In this document: positions 1 through 13,526 of the stretch, piece after piece | Numbering within the stretch: position 1 is the first letter of the stretch | How the letters are laid out: every line of letters starts with the position of its first letter | Assembly: GCA_963669155.1 (NCBI GenBank) | Contig: OZ022576.1 | Location: forward strand, 36,054,297-36,118,296 | Reading direction: 5' to 3' | Origin: Arbacia lixula | Lineage: Eukaryota; Echinodermata; Echinoidea; Arbacioida; Arbaciidae | Length of the DNA stretch: 64,000 bases | The notes under the pieces: generated by a model | What the model was told of the DNA's origin: nothing | What the model saw: only the letters and a program-made list of their open reading frames with translations | Database searches by the model: none | Made by a program: the position numbers and the translations under genes

Positions 1-1388
1 TCTCTCATTCTAATGATATGATTATCAGGAAAAACATACATTATTCAGACATACTTTTTTCTGGAACCAAAATAATACCTACCAACAAAAGACATTTTTA
101 GTATGTTGAATTAATCTTTTTTACTGGATAAAACCTGATACCCTTTATTTTGTATTTAAATAATGTGTTTATATGTTGTTACGAAGAGTTCCCTTCACCC
201 TTTTTGCTTTGTTTCATTTGCTTAATACATCATCACACTGCCCACATGAAATACATAGTGAGATTTGGTCCTTCCATTGACTTCCATGTTATCGGATGAA
301 TTGAAGTAAATCATTGTTCTCCTCGGAGAACGCCAACTAACCCTTTTATACCACTTCACTACCTCAGGACTCAGATCAGTCCTTTAACCTTCCAACCGTT
401 CGATATGTGTTGTGAACGGTGGGTGATAAAGAACTCATTGATAGCCATTCATCTCGAGTGACTTTTGTGTTGACAAGCGATACTTGCTGCGTATGCTGCT
501 TATCGGTACCTCACCATCCAAATTGGATTGTATCGCCATGACAATGTGTCCATGTTTAAATACTAATCCCTTCTCGACATATCTCAAAGACTGGATCGGA
601 TACTGGCCGATACTTCTGCAGCACGTGTCATCCACGTGACCCAAGCCTGACTTATTTAATAAAGGTTGTAGAATGGCAATTTCCAACGAACAACTGGGCA
701 GGATTCCACTTTAAAACGTGGAGTTCATGACATTCATGTCTGGAACAATACTAGGCAGACATTTCTTCAGAAGATGTGTGGGCATTGGATTAATATTACA
801 GGACATCGTAGTAAGCTGGTTTACTTCTCGCTTCTCGCCTCATCTTAGAGTTCGGTATATGGGGTTGAAAAGATTCACGAAGTGTGTCTCATATGATTAC
901 TTCTTGTCCGTTGAATGTATTCCACTTGCCATCTGGTCGGTAAGAAACATATTCAATAGAACAATTACGACATACTTTATCTATGTATAATGCCTATCCT
1001 TAAAAATGAGATTTAGTAAGAAGTAAGTTTAAACAATTACCAGTTGCCATTTTTTTTATTAATGATAAATACAATAGCTACGATGATGTTGAGGATTTTG
1101 ATAAAGATTGAAATGTGATTGATATGTAAATGATGGTAATGATATCAAATCGATGATATGTGTATTGACATTGTAAATTGTTATTGCATAATTACAATAT
1201 AAACACGTTTCTATCCCATACAAAACTTGACGAAGACAATGAAAAGTTTATTTTAATGACATGGTAGGGTCTTATTTCAGAAATCGCAATGGTGATTATA
1301 CACTTCTACACAATCTACAACTAAATAATTTAGGAGAGGAAGAGGAAGACAGGAAATAAGATGATGGGTACGAGACAAGATGGCATGC
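1..1388. other. Downstream flank of the plexin gene, no gene recognised
   Basis: AT-rich sequence after the plexin stop codon. One open frame on the minus strand (435-686) was examined; it resembles no family I know and joins to no plexin exon, so it is not called. Any plexin 3' UTR and polyadenylation site must lie here, but no unique signal could be picked among several AT-rich candidates. Confidence 0.5.
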
Positions 1389-1475
1389 TCATCTTACCAG
1401 CTCTTCGGCGAGTCCCGTAGTGAGATTGTAGAGCTGCAGCACCGTAGACTGTTGACTAAACTTTCCCTTATGCTC
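1389..1475 (-). CDS. Plexin exon 35 (C-terminal, with stop)
   Basis: Residues 1858-1885, the last helix of the GAP fold. The frame ends EELVR then TGA. The last codons read CTG GTA AGA TGA, so a splice donor (GTAAGA) overlaps the stop. No convincing further exon was found between 1 and 1388, so I treat TGA as the true end. The tail is shorter than in vertebrate plexins. Confidence 0.65.
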   Translation of the reverse strand, partial: EHKGKFSQQSTVLQLYNLTTGLAEELVR

Positions 1476-4400
1476 CTTCAGACAAAGCAAAGTTAAAATC
1501 ATACATGCATTTAAGTTAATGTGATCAATTTTGAGGAGTGACAATATTTACTCAGATCTTTGTTTTTATGGTACTAAAGAGGGGATTGATTAATTGTTTC
1601 GATAATAGAATTCCGCATTAGTCACGTATATAATATATCTTACTACATCAGGAATAGAATGAGAAAGAAACTAATAATATGAGCCTAATTCTGCAGCTAA
1701 TGATGTTTTCAGTCTTTAAATATTATCTCACACACAGTACTTAATTTACAACTACACAGATGAATTACAATGTTTTTCCAACTCATTGTTTATATGTGTT
1801 TATTGTATCGCTATATATTGTCATGTTATTGTGCTGATGGAGAGCAAATTTCCATGATTTTGGACTGAATAAAATACCTCGTATCTTGTATGATGACACA
1901 TTTTATAATTGATAAATTGCATCATGTAGATTTAAATAACCAAACATAAACACAATTGTGGATTTTTTTATCGTTTGATTCAAAATCTACAAATGAAATG
2001 AAAATAGTACGTTTAAGGCATGGAGACTACATTTTGCACTTTTCATAAAGTGAATATATTGATGTATTGCTATTTAAATACAGAATCTTTGAGCAGCAGG
2101 AATTCGTTCAAAAGAATCATGATTACAGCGTCCTTACGGTGTATATGTTTGCGTGCAATTTCATTGTTTTATTGTGACTATTCGCTTTCCTATTTCTTAC
2201 GCCTAATCTGCATAATGATGTCATCTAAATACAAAGAAGTATCGAAACAAAACGTCATTATCATAAACACCTGCGAGATCCTGGCGCATTCTCGCTCCAG
2301 CTTATCGGGGAAGCTCCGCGGACGACGAGTCATGTCCTGACAGTAGGTCTCTACCATGCGCACATGGAGCGGGAAATCCTGCAAGTATGGAAGATGCTCC
2401 GGGTCCTCGGTCTGGAGAATGAGAACCGATCGCACTCATGATTATTCGAGATTAATTTTGATTTTAGTTGGTGTATGGTGTGCTAAAACAATACCACCTG
2501 TTCGTTTGTGTGTTGGCTCCGGTCTTATACACTAGTAAACAAGATCAAAACCAGACATGGCTGAGAATAAAATGCGAATGTCGCTGCGCGATACATCATG
2601 GGACAAATTTTCCTTATATGCCGTATGGAAAATTCTATCAAGAGTGCATCCATAACCCATGAAACATAATATTATATAACATTATATTATGTGGATGTAT
2701 CATGCCTAAAGATGCTGAAGGTTCTATCTAGAGGTGTTATCTAGGCCCTTGAACTGCTGTGGCTATATAAAGACGTGGCTGTTGTGTCCTTTTAAACTTA
2801 CCTTTCCCGGTGTGACGTTCATTGTAGCGTGGTGCAGGGCGTCGGTGACGACGGCCAGACATTCATCAGCGGTAGAAGAACGAGGCATGTCGAAGAGAGA
2901 GGGTCCAACAGTAAGAAACGTGGTCCAAAACTCCGCCATGCTATAGATTGCATGTCGATATGAAAAAAATGTGGTAATGAGTAACTACCCTTGTGAATGT
3001 ACATTATACAATATAAGATCATTACAAATTCAATAGTATTTAAAGTGTTAAAATAAGCGGTTGAATATATAAAAATCTGATTTATCCTACCAGTTTCGCT
3101 TCCAGATTTCAGCCGCCTCAGTCACCGAGCCATCGGGGTACTCTGTCGCAAGGTCGTCTAGTGTGTCGAATAGGTGTTTGATCGGGTATGGTGTGCGATG
3201 GGCCATATTGAACATGACATCCATAACGCCCTCAAGGTAAGGACCGATGAACACCTGTTCATAGGGTGCAGACGAGAAAGAGAGAGAGAGAGGGAGAGAG
3301 AGAGAGAGAGGGAGGGAGAGAGAGGGAGAGTGATTTATGGTGAGAAGTTTCACACAATGCAAGTACCTATAAAGGATGAAATAACAATTGCTAGAACAAT
3401 TTTCTTAGTTGGTAAAGTGTATGGAACAGATGGACAGACCACTTTTTAGCAAATGGATTAGAAGTATCATCTCATCTTCTGGGTAATATTCATGCTCATA
3501 ATCATGGCTCATGTAAAAGCCATCGCTGAAATACGCGGTCAATAAAACGGCGGTTATACTGGGTCGATTCCAGTGCGGGGAAGTTGCCATTGTCATTGTT
3601 GACACTCCTTTGAAAAACAGCAATCTTGTTGATATTTCTACATCATATACATATGCGTATTAAACAGGTTGCTCTTCGCTTAGTTCCTTGCCTTCGTCTG
3701 GAGCATGTGAGGAATGGTGAGGTTCCTGTCTGCGTGGGCACGCATCTGCCGGATGTTTTCCGGGGCTCTGTTGCTCTGAGCGGGGTCCGCGTTCGTCACC
3801 TAACGCAGTCAAGTTTGTGATCAGGATGAAACGTCGAGGAATACAAATAGATCAGCGGTACTTGAACTTAGTCGATACATACATCAATATGCTTTCTCTT
3901 AACGACTCTCAGTAGGTATCGCATAGAACGAAGTGTCAGAAATATTAATGTTTGTCAGCTTGAAAAGCTTCAGAGTCGCAAGAATAGATGGAGTCATACA
4001 CATGTATAATCTAATAGGATGGTATAACCAATCATCCCTTCCTCGTGTCCTGTATGTGATGCTGAAATCCTGACGGCTATTAATAAATCATTGTTTAAAG
4101 GATCCATCGATTAAAGGCCTACCGTACCAGAATTGCATGTGTTTATCTCAGAAAACAGACATGGAAAATACAAAATGTGCTTCATGAATAATACTCATGC
4201 AAACATGTATGACAAGTCGCCTATACGTTTATAAGTGTAGCTGGAAATTTGTTTCGCTACATATTCTAAAAAAATGTAAGTTTGAATCTTTATTTTGACC
4301 GAATAGCTCTCGATGATTGACATAACGAGTTTTGTTACAAACTAAAACAACCTGTAACCATGACAACATCAATAACGGCACAAAGAGAGAGATGTGTGTA

Positions 4401-6037
4401 CCTTCAGGTGGATGAAACCGGCCTCCTCATTCAAGACGCCTACTTCGGATGAACCAGCGGTGGTCTCTTCCATACTAGTGTCAAGTTGTAAGGTCGTGTC
4501 TACAATGGTATCCATATGAACGAATCACATCAAAATCAGGGTATGTCTTTAAGCCAGTTTCTACAATGATAGTGGTAGGAAAGACTCACATCGTCGGAAT
4601 AACTATAACCCGTATTCTGAACAGCTCTTTAACGCAAACAGCGTATTCAACTGTATGGGACGCCAAATACAACATGAGATATTATCATTGATTCAATCTC
4701 ATTGATTTTGTACTCGGAATCACTATGGTTATTTAGTTTGGAGATTTTGGAGAATCACCCACTGTTGTGATTCTATGAAGGCAATAAATAATTAAGGTAA
4801 GTTAAATCATTTGACTACCCCGTACTCCACGCGCCTCGATGGCGCACAAAGGATTTATACGCACATCTGAGACTTTGTACCCCGCTCTAAAATAAAACTT
4901 AAGGTACGCCATACGCCGAGGAAAGAACACCAACACGCCCCGAGATAGCGAGGCTACGATTTCGAGCCCAGTGATATCTTTTTTTTTTAGAATCGGTGGA
5001 TAGTGTGATCTTGGCATTGAATATATTTGGTACAAACACAGATTTGTTGGTGGCGCTTCGACGCTAGGCAATTGGTAGCCATCTCCACTGCAAGATTGCT
5101 TGGGTAGTATGGCAACTCGACATCCGTAGTGAATCTGAAAGTGGAAGCGACACCACAATGCAACACATGTGATGAGAAAACGTTTTTTGGAAACATTACC
5201 ATTATTACGTTTATATGAAATTTTAAGGTTAATTTAATTTCAAAGCACACATTCCAGAATGAGGACTTCATTTTGACACCAAAGTCGTGATTTCATGCTA
5301 TAAACTAACCACACCCATTCATGTATATGGATGTTTCTGTTACGTAAGCTTCTGCATTATTGGATACACCTGCAGTGGGGATCTAGAGGAATTCTAAGGA
5401 TTCTTAAATGCTGTGTATCTAATATTACAATAGTTGTTATATACATGTTCTACTAGCTTAATCGAACAAACTTCCCAATAATACAACAAAAATAAACAAT
5501 TTGGATCTTGGGAATCAACTTTAATCCTTTCCTCCTTTCACCCCATAAGTGAGTCAAATGTCCTAAAGGAATACAACCATATGGTTTCACCGAGAGTTCT
5601 AGTATTTTCCAAATAATAATCACCGATTATTATCCTGCTTAGGGAGCATCATTGTGGATTACGTATCTTACAGGAGGACATTGGAAGCCATGAGGTTTGA
5701 ACCTAGGACCTCATGTCCTCGCGTTCTAAACCACCAAACCACGAGACCTCCAATATATTACGCTAAATGAAATGTATACAGGAAACAGGTTCACTGTTTA
5801 GTGAGATGAACACGCACTGACCCTGTAGCTTTGAAGAGTATTCAAACGTGTAGGCCCTTGACCCATGGTGTTCTCATTGACCGCCTGCAGACGGATGCCC
5901 TTCCCGCCATCCTGATGCCACACTGTATGGATTCATTCATTAGATAAGGCAGGCTTATAAATGCGCATTCTTACACACTGCTACTACACACGTACACACA
6001 CACGTACACACACACACTCACGCACACACACACATAT

Positions 6038-6072
<35 letters not shown>

Positions 6073-9000
6073 TATAATTATATGAATGAAAACATTTAAC
6101 AAACTCAATCAAACGCTTGGATCTGAGGCAATTTTTCGTTTCATTTACCTTTACCTGCGATTCAAACGTCTTACTGAATGTGCTTTGATTAATTTTGCAT
6201 TTATATTTTCATAACGAAGACTTTTTAAATTTAATTTCTTTCTATATAAATATAGCGGACACCGCAACTGAAAATTGTGATTATGGGAGATGTAATGTAA
6301 TCATATTCTAGTTAGCTGATCTTATTCTACACAATTTTCTCAAACCATTAATGAACTACCCTCAGAAATTCATGTAAGTGGACAACGCAACTGAGAATTG
6401 TGATTAGGAGAGAGAATTCGTAGTTTAGTTAGCTAATGGTATTGTACAAAACATTCAACACAAAGCTGATTCGTTTTATAGTTTGACACGATGATAAAGT
6501 GCAATGTCACGTGATTTACCCAAGTCTAGCCCATCGGGGTCACGTGGGAGGAGACTGAAGCCTTTCTGCCAGAGTGAGTCCAAGATCTTTTGCTTTGCCT
6601 GCTCAACACTGTCAACGTCTAGAACTTTGACTTCATGGTAGACCTTGTTGTCATCGTCAACGACGAACAGAGTCTACATCAAGAGGCAACATACAGCAAG
6701 CCATATGAGGTGTCAGCAACATTCAGCAAGCGACACAATTGTTTTTTACAACATACACCATGCTAAAAATGCTACTCAGAGTAACATACACCTTGGTTGA
6801 ACGGTTGAGGAGTATGAGTATGAGATTAAAACACAACATCGTCGTCATGACATACGTTATGTTTGCTGCAAATTTGATAGTACTCACCTTAATTCTTAAA
6901 AGTGTAACATATGTTGTGTTGTGACAATAACAAATTTATGAGATCAATAACGTTTTATCAGCCTTGATTCAAGTTATAATGTAACATACGATCTCTCTAA
7001 ACGTAAAGTCACAAGCCAGAAGTTGGTGGTAGTTGAGAGTGTAGTAAGCTTCGCCGGTGATGGCGTCTATTGGGCCTCGCTCGCACTGGGTCTTCATTGC
7101 TTGGTACAGCATGTACAGTGGATGCATGGCGTAGCGCTGTGGGATGATGCAAAGATGAAGCAGGAATATAATCTTCCAAGAGGAAACATTTCTTGGTGAT
7201 TACCGTAAGATTGTGAAATACTTCTGGGAAGTATTGGTTATATGCACAAGTAATATACAAGGAATAAAGAAAGAGCCATCCATTTCTTGATAATGTGTAC
7301 TTTCTTTGGCAGAAAGCACCAACAGGTGGACTCGTCACTCATGACTTGCTCAGATGCCATTGGTATATATATAAGGGCATGGTTAAACCCGATCAACCCC
7401 GATATATCGCAAGGAAATGTTTGCCATTCGTATTCATCCGACATATTCTACATTGTATCATGAGTACGTCTAATCTCTAATCTACTTTAATCAACAGTAA
7501 GTCATTGCTACTGCCATTGGAAAGTTTCAGGAGATCTGAAATCATACAGATTTGCTCACTGGAACAATCCCGTGTCTATGTCTGCCAACCTCTGGACAAC
7601 ATGTCACATTGTATTTACCTGGATAAAGCTGTACATCATCAGAGACGTCCAGCACGCACGGAGACAGTCCGCTATGGAGTTTGATCTGATAGAAGATGGA
7701 AACCAACGCATTTTCGTGTTTAAAGATAAGTTCATTGTTATATATGTATTACGTTACTTGTCATACTATACATGCAAAAGTGGTCCATTCATCAAAATGC
7801 CAAAATCCTGCTTGTATGTCGTGTCAATATCTCGAAAGTTATGGGGAATACAATACATGGATGTTCTAAAGAAAAGTATTTGCCGTTACATTATGCTTGT
7901 GCTGCTGACTAGCAGCACACTGACTATAACCACCCACCCTCGTTGCAATAAAGCCTACACCTCCTTAGCTCCTCCCCCCATCTTCCTGGCCGTAGCACCC
8001 CTCTCTAGAAAGCAATAACTTCCCACGCGTAGCAACACGCCCCCCCCCCCCCTACACAAGCACACACATACACACACGCGCCTGTGGAACCCTTGGCGGA
8101 AGCACATATTGCGCTGAAATAGTGATAACAATTTTCTTGTAATCAAAGTACGTACTGGCAAAATAGGTCGCCATATTTGCCTCGTCGATCGGAAGCTGAT
8201 GACACTGTAGTCCGCAGCAAAGCTGTTACCACCCTGCAGAAATAACATAAGGTAATAATATGTGAAATCCTAATGATGAGATTTCTAGTAAGAGGACTCT
8301 CAAAGTAACCTTGCCTTAATAATATGTTAATAGTAAGGTTTTGAAAATTTGTTAAACCAAATGAAAATCTGAGAGAAAAAAACAATGAACAAAAATTATT
8401 ATAAGAACCAAGATCCTTACCTGTAATGTAACATAATGTAAAATTTACTCTTATCACCTCATCATCAATTTTTCAAGGACTAATATGCCACAAGACGTAT
8501 TCCATGGAAATCAAGAATGTGTTATTTTTTTTCAACTTACTCGGTAAAAAGAAGAGTGTTGCTCCCACTCATGAATGTGACAGCTAGGAGAGATGCTATG
8601 CGCCGCCTAAAGAATACGTGAAAGGAAGACCATGAGCTACGGAACCAACTATTGCAACAATTTTTCGGATTGTCGCATCAGTATAATGAATCCCGAAAAT
8701 AATGAAATAAGTTCACTTTACAACAGAGCCGGATAGCGTACAGATATCTAGATATCATTTTACGTTTTTCTATCAACTCAGTCATCATGTATAAAACGTA
8801 CGTTTGTAAATCTCATCTGGAAAAACTGGCACTTTAATAATCAGTGTTTATTCATCTTATCCGGAACGGCGTTATCAGCATAACACATGAAACACCGATC
8901 TCATTTTAAGTGTTTGTAGCGATTATTCAGAGAACTGCCCGCATGTATTAGGGCAGCTGTTTGCTATTTTCGCGCGTAACATTCTTTTCCCGCGACTTAC

Positions 9001-12000
9001 ACATTTTGCACACGATTTGCATTCCGCAATCAACGCGCGCCGACGCGTATTCCACCAGTATCGGTCGCCAATCAGAGGAAGTTATGTCACCCCGTGACTT
9101 GGCTCGGCCAATCACCAACGTCATCGCCATGCTGCCGAGTCGGCTAGATTTTTCCTCCAACTTTTCTTGGATTTACTCTTGGAAATACATTATCGTCGAG
9201 TCTTCCTTACTTCTCGTGTCGCCCTTGCTACTCGCAGTCAACCTACGCAGACGTTATTTTCTACCTCGCTAAGTCAGCGATCTCTGGGACTTTACCTGGA
9301 CTTATACTTTCTCCACGCGATGCTGCGAGAATAAGCATCTACTTCGTTGTACATATTACGCCGGGACGTGCAATATCTGAACATTCTCAGCTACGCGAGA
9401 GCACGCACCGCGAGACTGACGAGCCGCTGCTACCGCGACTACGGGAGCAGCCCTGGCCTGCACGGGCTCGGTGAGTAGGACTTGTGTCCTGTGACAATAT
9501 CAATTCCTACATGTTCAAACACGCTTTCCTGAGATATCATGTCACTGCTATGCTGATGACACACAGCTTTATGTATCATTCAGTCCCACTGAGCATGCTC
9601 AAGAGCATGCTGTATCAATTCTAGAAACATGTATTGACTATGACTATGTACGTAAATGGAGGCTAAACTTTATCAATGAGATTTGAAATGATGAGGACCT
9701 GTTCAGTGGTGCTAAGCCAATAGTTACATGTAAAATCGGAGGCAGGAATCTAAAGTGTATAATTTCTTAAAACCTAGAAACAAACGCATCATATTTGATA
9801 ACACAAGCGATGTGAAACGTCTGGGTTGTGTCATTTCGTCGTTGGCTCATTGTTTAATCGCTAGCCACACAGACTCCTGAAATCCTTAATGATATTTTAT
9901 TTTTCTACCTTTGTTTCTCCTGATTCGGCATCTTATCATCAAGTTCTTTGATGAAATCCAACACAAACTCTTTCTTCTTCAGGAGATCGGTAAAGGACGT
10001 GATGGAATTGTCTATGGCAACATACTGTACGAAAGAAAGGAATAACAAAAATAAGGTGACAAAGGAATTAGTCATTGCTACTAGTCATTGGATACGCAGC
10101 TATGGATCAAAACGCAAGACATGTAACTTTTGCAGGTAGAGGCGAAATATGTCCTTTTGGTACGCTTGTCGTACTATACATAGATCAGAATAAAAGTCAG
10201 GATTCATAACGTCTCAGTTTTGATCTAACCATGATTTCTTCGATATTTGGGGGGCCTTACAAGATGAACCACCAAAGAACCTGTAATAATAAAAATCGTT
10301 TTAAGATGTCACGAACGTAACATTTTAGAAAACAAATTGAGAAATATTCTCCCTCTCTGATACTATTTACACGCACCTGCATATTATGAATTATGATAAT
10401 GATGTCAAGTAAAATCTTCATCAAATATTTATAGGGCCTGAACTCATTTCCTTGTACCAATTTGTCAGTTACGTCATGTACATGTTGAATCAGGTTGCAC
10501 TGCGAATAGATGAATAATTAATGTAATTACCCCATTCCCCTACCACTGATTTCAACCTTTGTCTATGTGGAGGATTGATTCAAGCGCCGATATTTTTGTA
10601 CTTAAAGTTTCACAACTTTTCAGCTATTGTTGTCACTGGTCAGAAGTCCCTTGAACTGATGACGTCACAATCTTATCTGACAATTGTGGGAACCATACTT
10701 ACACGCTTATCCATGTATCCTGCTTTGAAATGTATATGTAACTGAAGATATACACTGTATTATGCTTGCTACTTATGAAATGAATGAGTTTGTTACGTCT
10801 GGGTCAGATGTGTCTGGATGAACATCAAGGCCTCGGAAGAGCATCATTGTGACGTAATTGACGTAGTCTCTGGCGGGAACGCCGTGCTTCTTGATCCTTT
10901 CATGATGTACAGACATCTTTTCCCTGGCCTCACGCAAGTCCTTCTTGGTGTTCGCCACTAGTTGATGCAGGAAGGGGAGGGGGGAGGGGGGGGGGGGGGT
11001 GACAGACCAGTTAATGTTAATATATCAAGCGGACTTTCTCTCTCAGAACATATTTGGAAGTCACGTCCCTCATAATGATGCCTATAATGATGATTTCCTT
11101 GGTGGTTTCTTATTGATGCACTAAACACTGCGCATGCTTTACTTTCTTGAATTTGAAGCGGTATAGATTGATTAAGGAGATTATGGTTTCGCTCATAATA
11201 TTAGCATCTAACGTTCCTAATAATGATGTGTATACAACTTCCCACTGTGATACAAATACAGATTATACAGTTGAAATGGGAGGGGGGGGGGGGGGTGACA
11301 TACCGCTATAGTTAAACATATTAAGGGGACGATGACCGCGCTCAATGCTTTTATGACCAGTAATTTTCCTAATAATGATACGTATATCCAGGAACATTCC
11401 TCAATTTTTAAAATAAACACATTCTATACAATCTGCACTACCTTCTCGTTTTCGATCGTCGATTCTCCGTACTGTCATTCTAACTTCTTCTTTGGCTGCC
11501 CGTGCGGTCATGCTATATTTCCTTTGCTTCCATAGTAGTAACAATGCGAGACAGACCACAAACACTATGGCCAAACCTGTTACTGGCAGGACAATAGCAA
11601 GTAAGTTCACGTTGTCTTTTGCATCGCTCATATATCCAGGACGAAACCTCAAATTGCCGTGGTAAATCTGTTAGGTGGATACGGAACATCTAATTAATGT
11701 TAGTTAACACGTAGAGAGGATAATGATAATGACAACGATAATTTTCAACACAACGTCACTTTGTTAGGTATTTGGGATAACCATTTCTGTTATACAAAAC
11801 ATGTACAGAAATTATTTCATGTCAATTCAACGAAATAAATGTTTATGCTTACAGAGAGTGATTAACAACAAAGTGTAAATTACATCGGTTATGTCCAATT
11901 GATGATTGAGATATTCATATAAAATAATGATAAAAAGCGATTTTTAACTGATAATCTAAAGAAAAATTTGCATATAACTGCTCTTGTAATCTTCGCCAGA

Positions 12001-13483
12001 CCTTCATTTATGTATCCACTATTTTCGTCGAAACCAACACGAACACAGCTCCATTTCACAAGGATTGAACACTTTTATTTAATTATGAGGACTATACTCA
12101 AACATGTTGGGATTGAACTCTTTACAAGCGATATCAGTACGCAAGTTTCCGTAGACGGATAAGGGAATTGTCAAGATATTACCACAACTTCAGGAAGATT
12201 CTTCGTTGGACCTTCCCCCAGGGTGCCATTTGAATCTCCTGGACCTGGAAGTTGCTCAGGGAGCTGACACCGTAGTCGTGAGTGTTCGAGAATCAATGGC
12301 AGACACTCGCTGTCAGGGCCGATCAAGATGCGGATATCATCTCGGTTGATGTCACCCGAGGTCAGGTTGCTGCCCTAAAAGGTCATAGAACAGCAAGAAC
12401 TTATCGAGTTGCCTTGATCTACATAGATGGCCCCCTCATTAAACTAAAAGAACTCTGGGTTAATGTGCCCCCGAAGACAATAATAATAATTTAGCTCTAA
12501 TCATGCACAAGCAGCGCCCTCATTTTATATTCAAACGGACTGTAAGGATATTAACACCCATTATTGTTGAATATTGTGTATTTCCTAGTGTTTTACCAAT
12601 GACACACGTGTGTAAATCTGTTTGTACGAGGAGTTATGTCGCTCACCGCAGATTGCCTCTTTCGTATATCCCTAATAATCCCTAATAACCAATAAAAACG
12701 TAATTGCTATATATTCAATTTATGTTTTTCTTTTTTCTGAAAATTTTGAAATGATTACTTTGAGCTCAAGAATTGCGTTGTCCGGAAAGGTCTTGATGTG
12801 GTTTGGTTCACTGAAGGAGTAGTAGACAGGATCAGGGTAGTACGACATCACTCCAAGATCAAGAACGTAGGAGTTTAGATCGAGAGAGAGGTCAGCCTGC
12901 TGGGCATCCGCGGCTCTCTTTCTCCGAGACGCTGACGGGGAAGGGGAAGCTGGGGAAGGGCAGGCGAGTGACCTATCATTTTCGACGTCACACATCTGGG
13001 AGTACAACGAAAAGGATGTTGTTCAACACGGGATGGCATCACCTCCGTATGGGAATACACGACACATCAAAATAACGTGAACTTAAACAGGTACAATAAT
13101 CACGAGTGTGCTTAAACACAAACGCCTGAACCTTTTTTCTTAATCCTAGCTGGTAAAACACATTCAACACGTACCGTCATGTTCAGCTTTAATACTATTC
13201 ATCGTGTTTCCTACATATCTGACCGCAGTGTGACTTGTGTGTACTTAAGGTAGTATATAAGGTATTTGTTAACGTTGAATACGATATTTTCCCTCCTCAC
13301 TGCATTTAAACATACCTCGGTAGAACTGGCTCCAGTCGACTTTGAAGAAGCCACAATCCTGGCGTGTTGAATCAGGCTGAAGCCACTTCCGATCACTCCA
13401 ATGCGAATTCCTCCCCTTCGACGAACCGATAACAGACAGTAGACGGTAGGATATTAATATCAGCAAAGTTATGAGCACATACG

Positions 13484-13526
<43 letters not shown>

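Noticed and set aside
435-686. 83-codon minus-strand open frame downstream of the plexin
   Set aside because: No recognisable domain, no splice-compatible join to the plexin, and length is within chance for this DNA.
3274-3330. GA repeat as a CRISPR-like or regulatory array
   Set aside because: Simple (GA)n microsatellite with no spacers; this is a eukaryotic genome.
3405-3623. 72-codon minus-strand frame within plexin intron 31
   Set aside because: Looks protein-like in places but inclusion would interrupt the family-conserved join between exons 31 and 32; no matching splice sites in phase.
5340-5380. Possible 26-nt plexin microexon (VYPIMQKL)
   Set aside because: Phase does not fit between exons 28 and 29, and the exon at 5038-5134 already supplies the family sequence.
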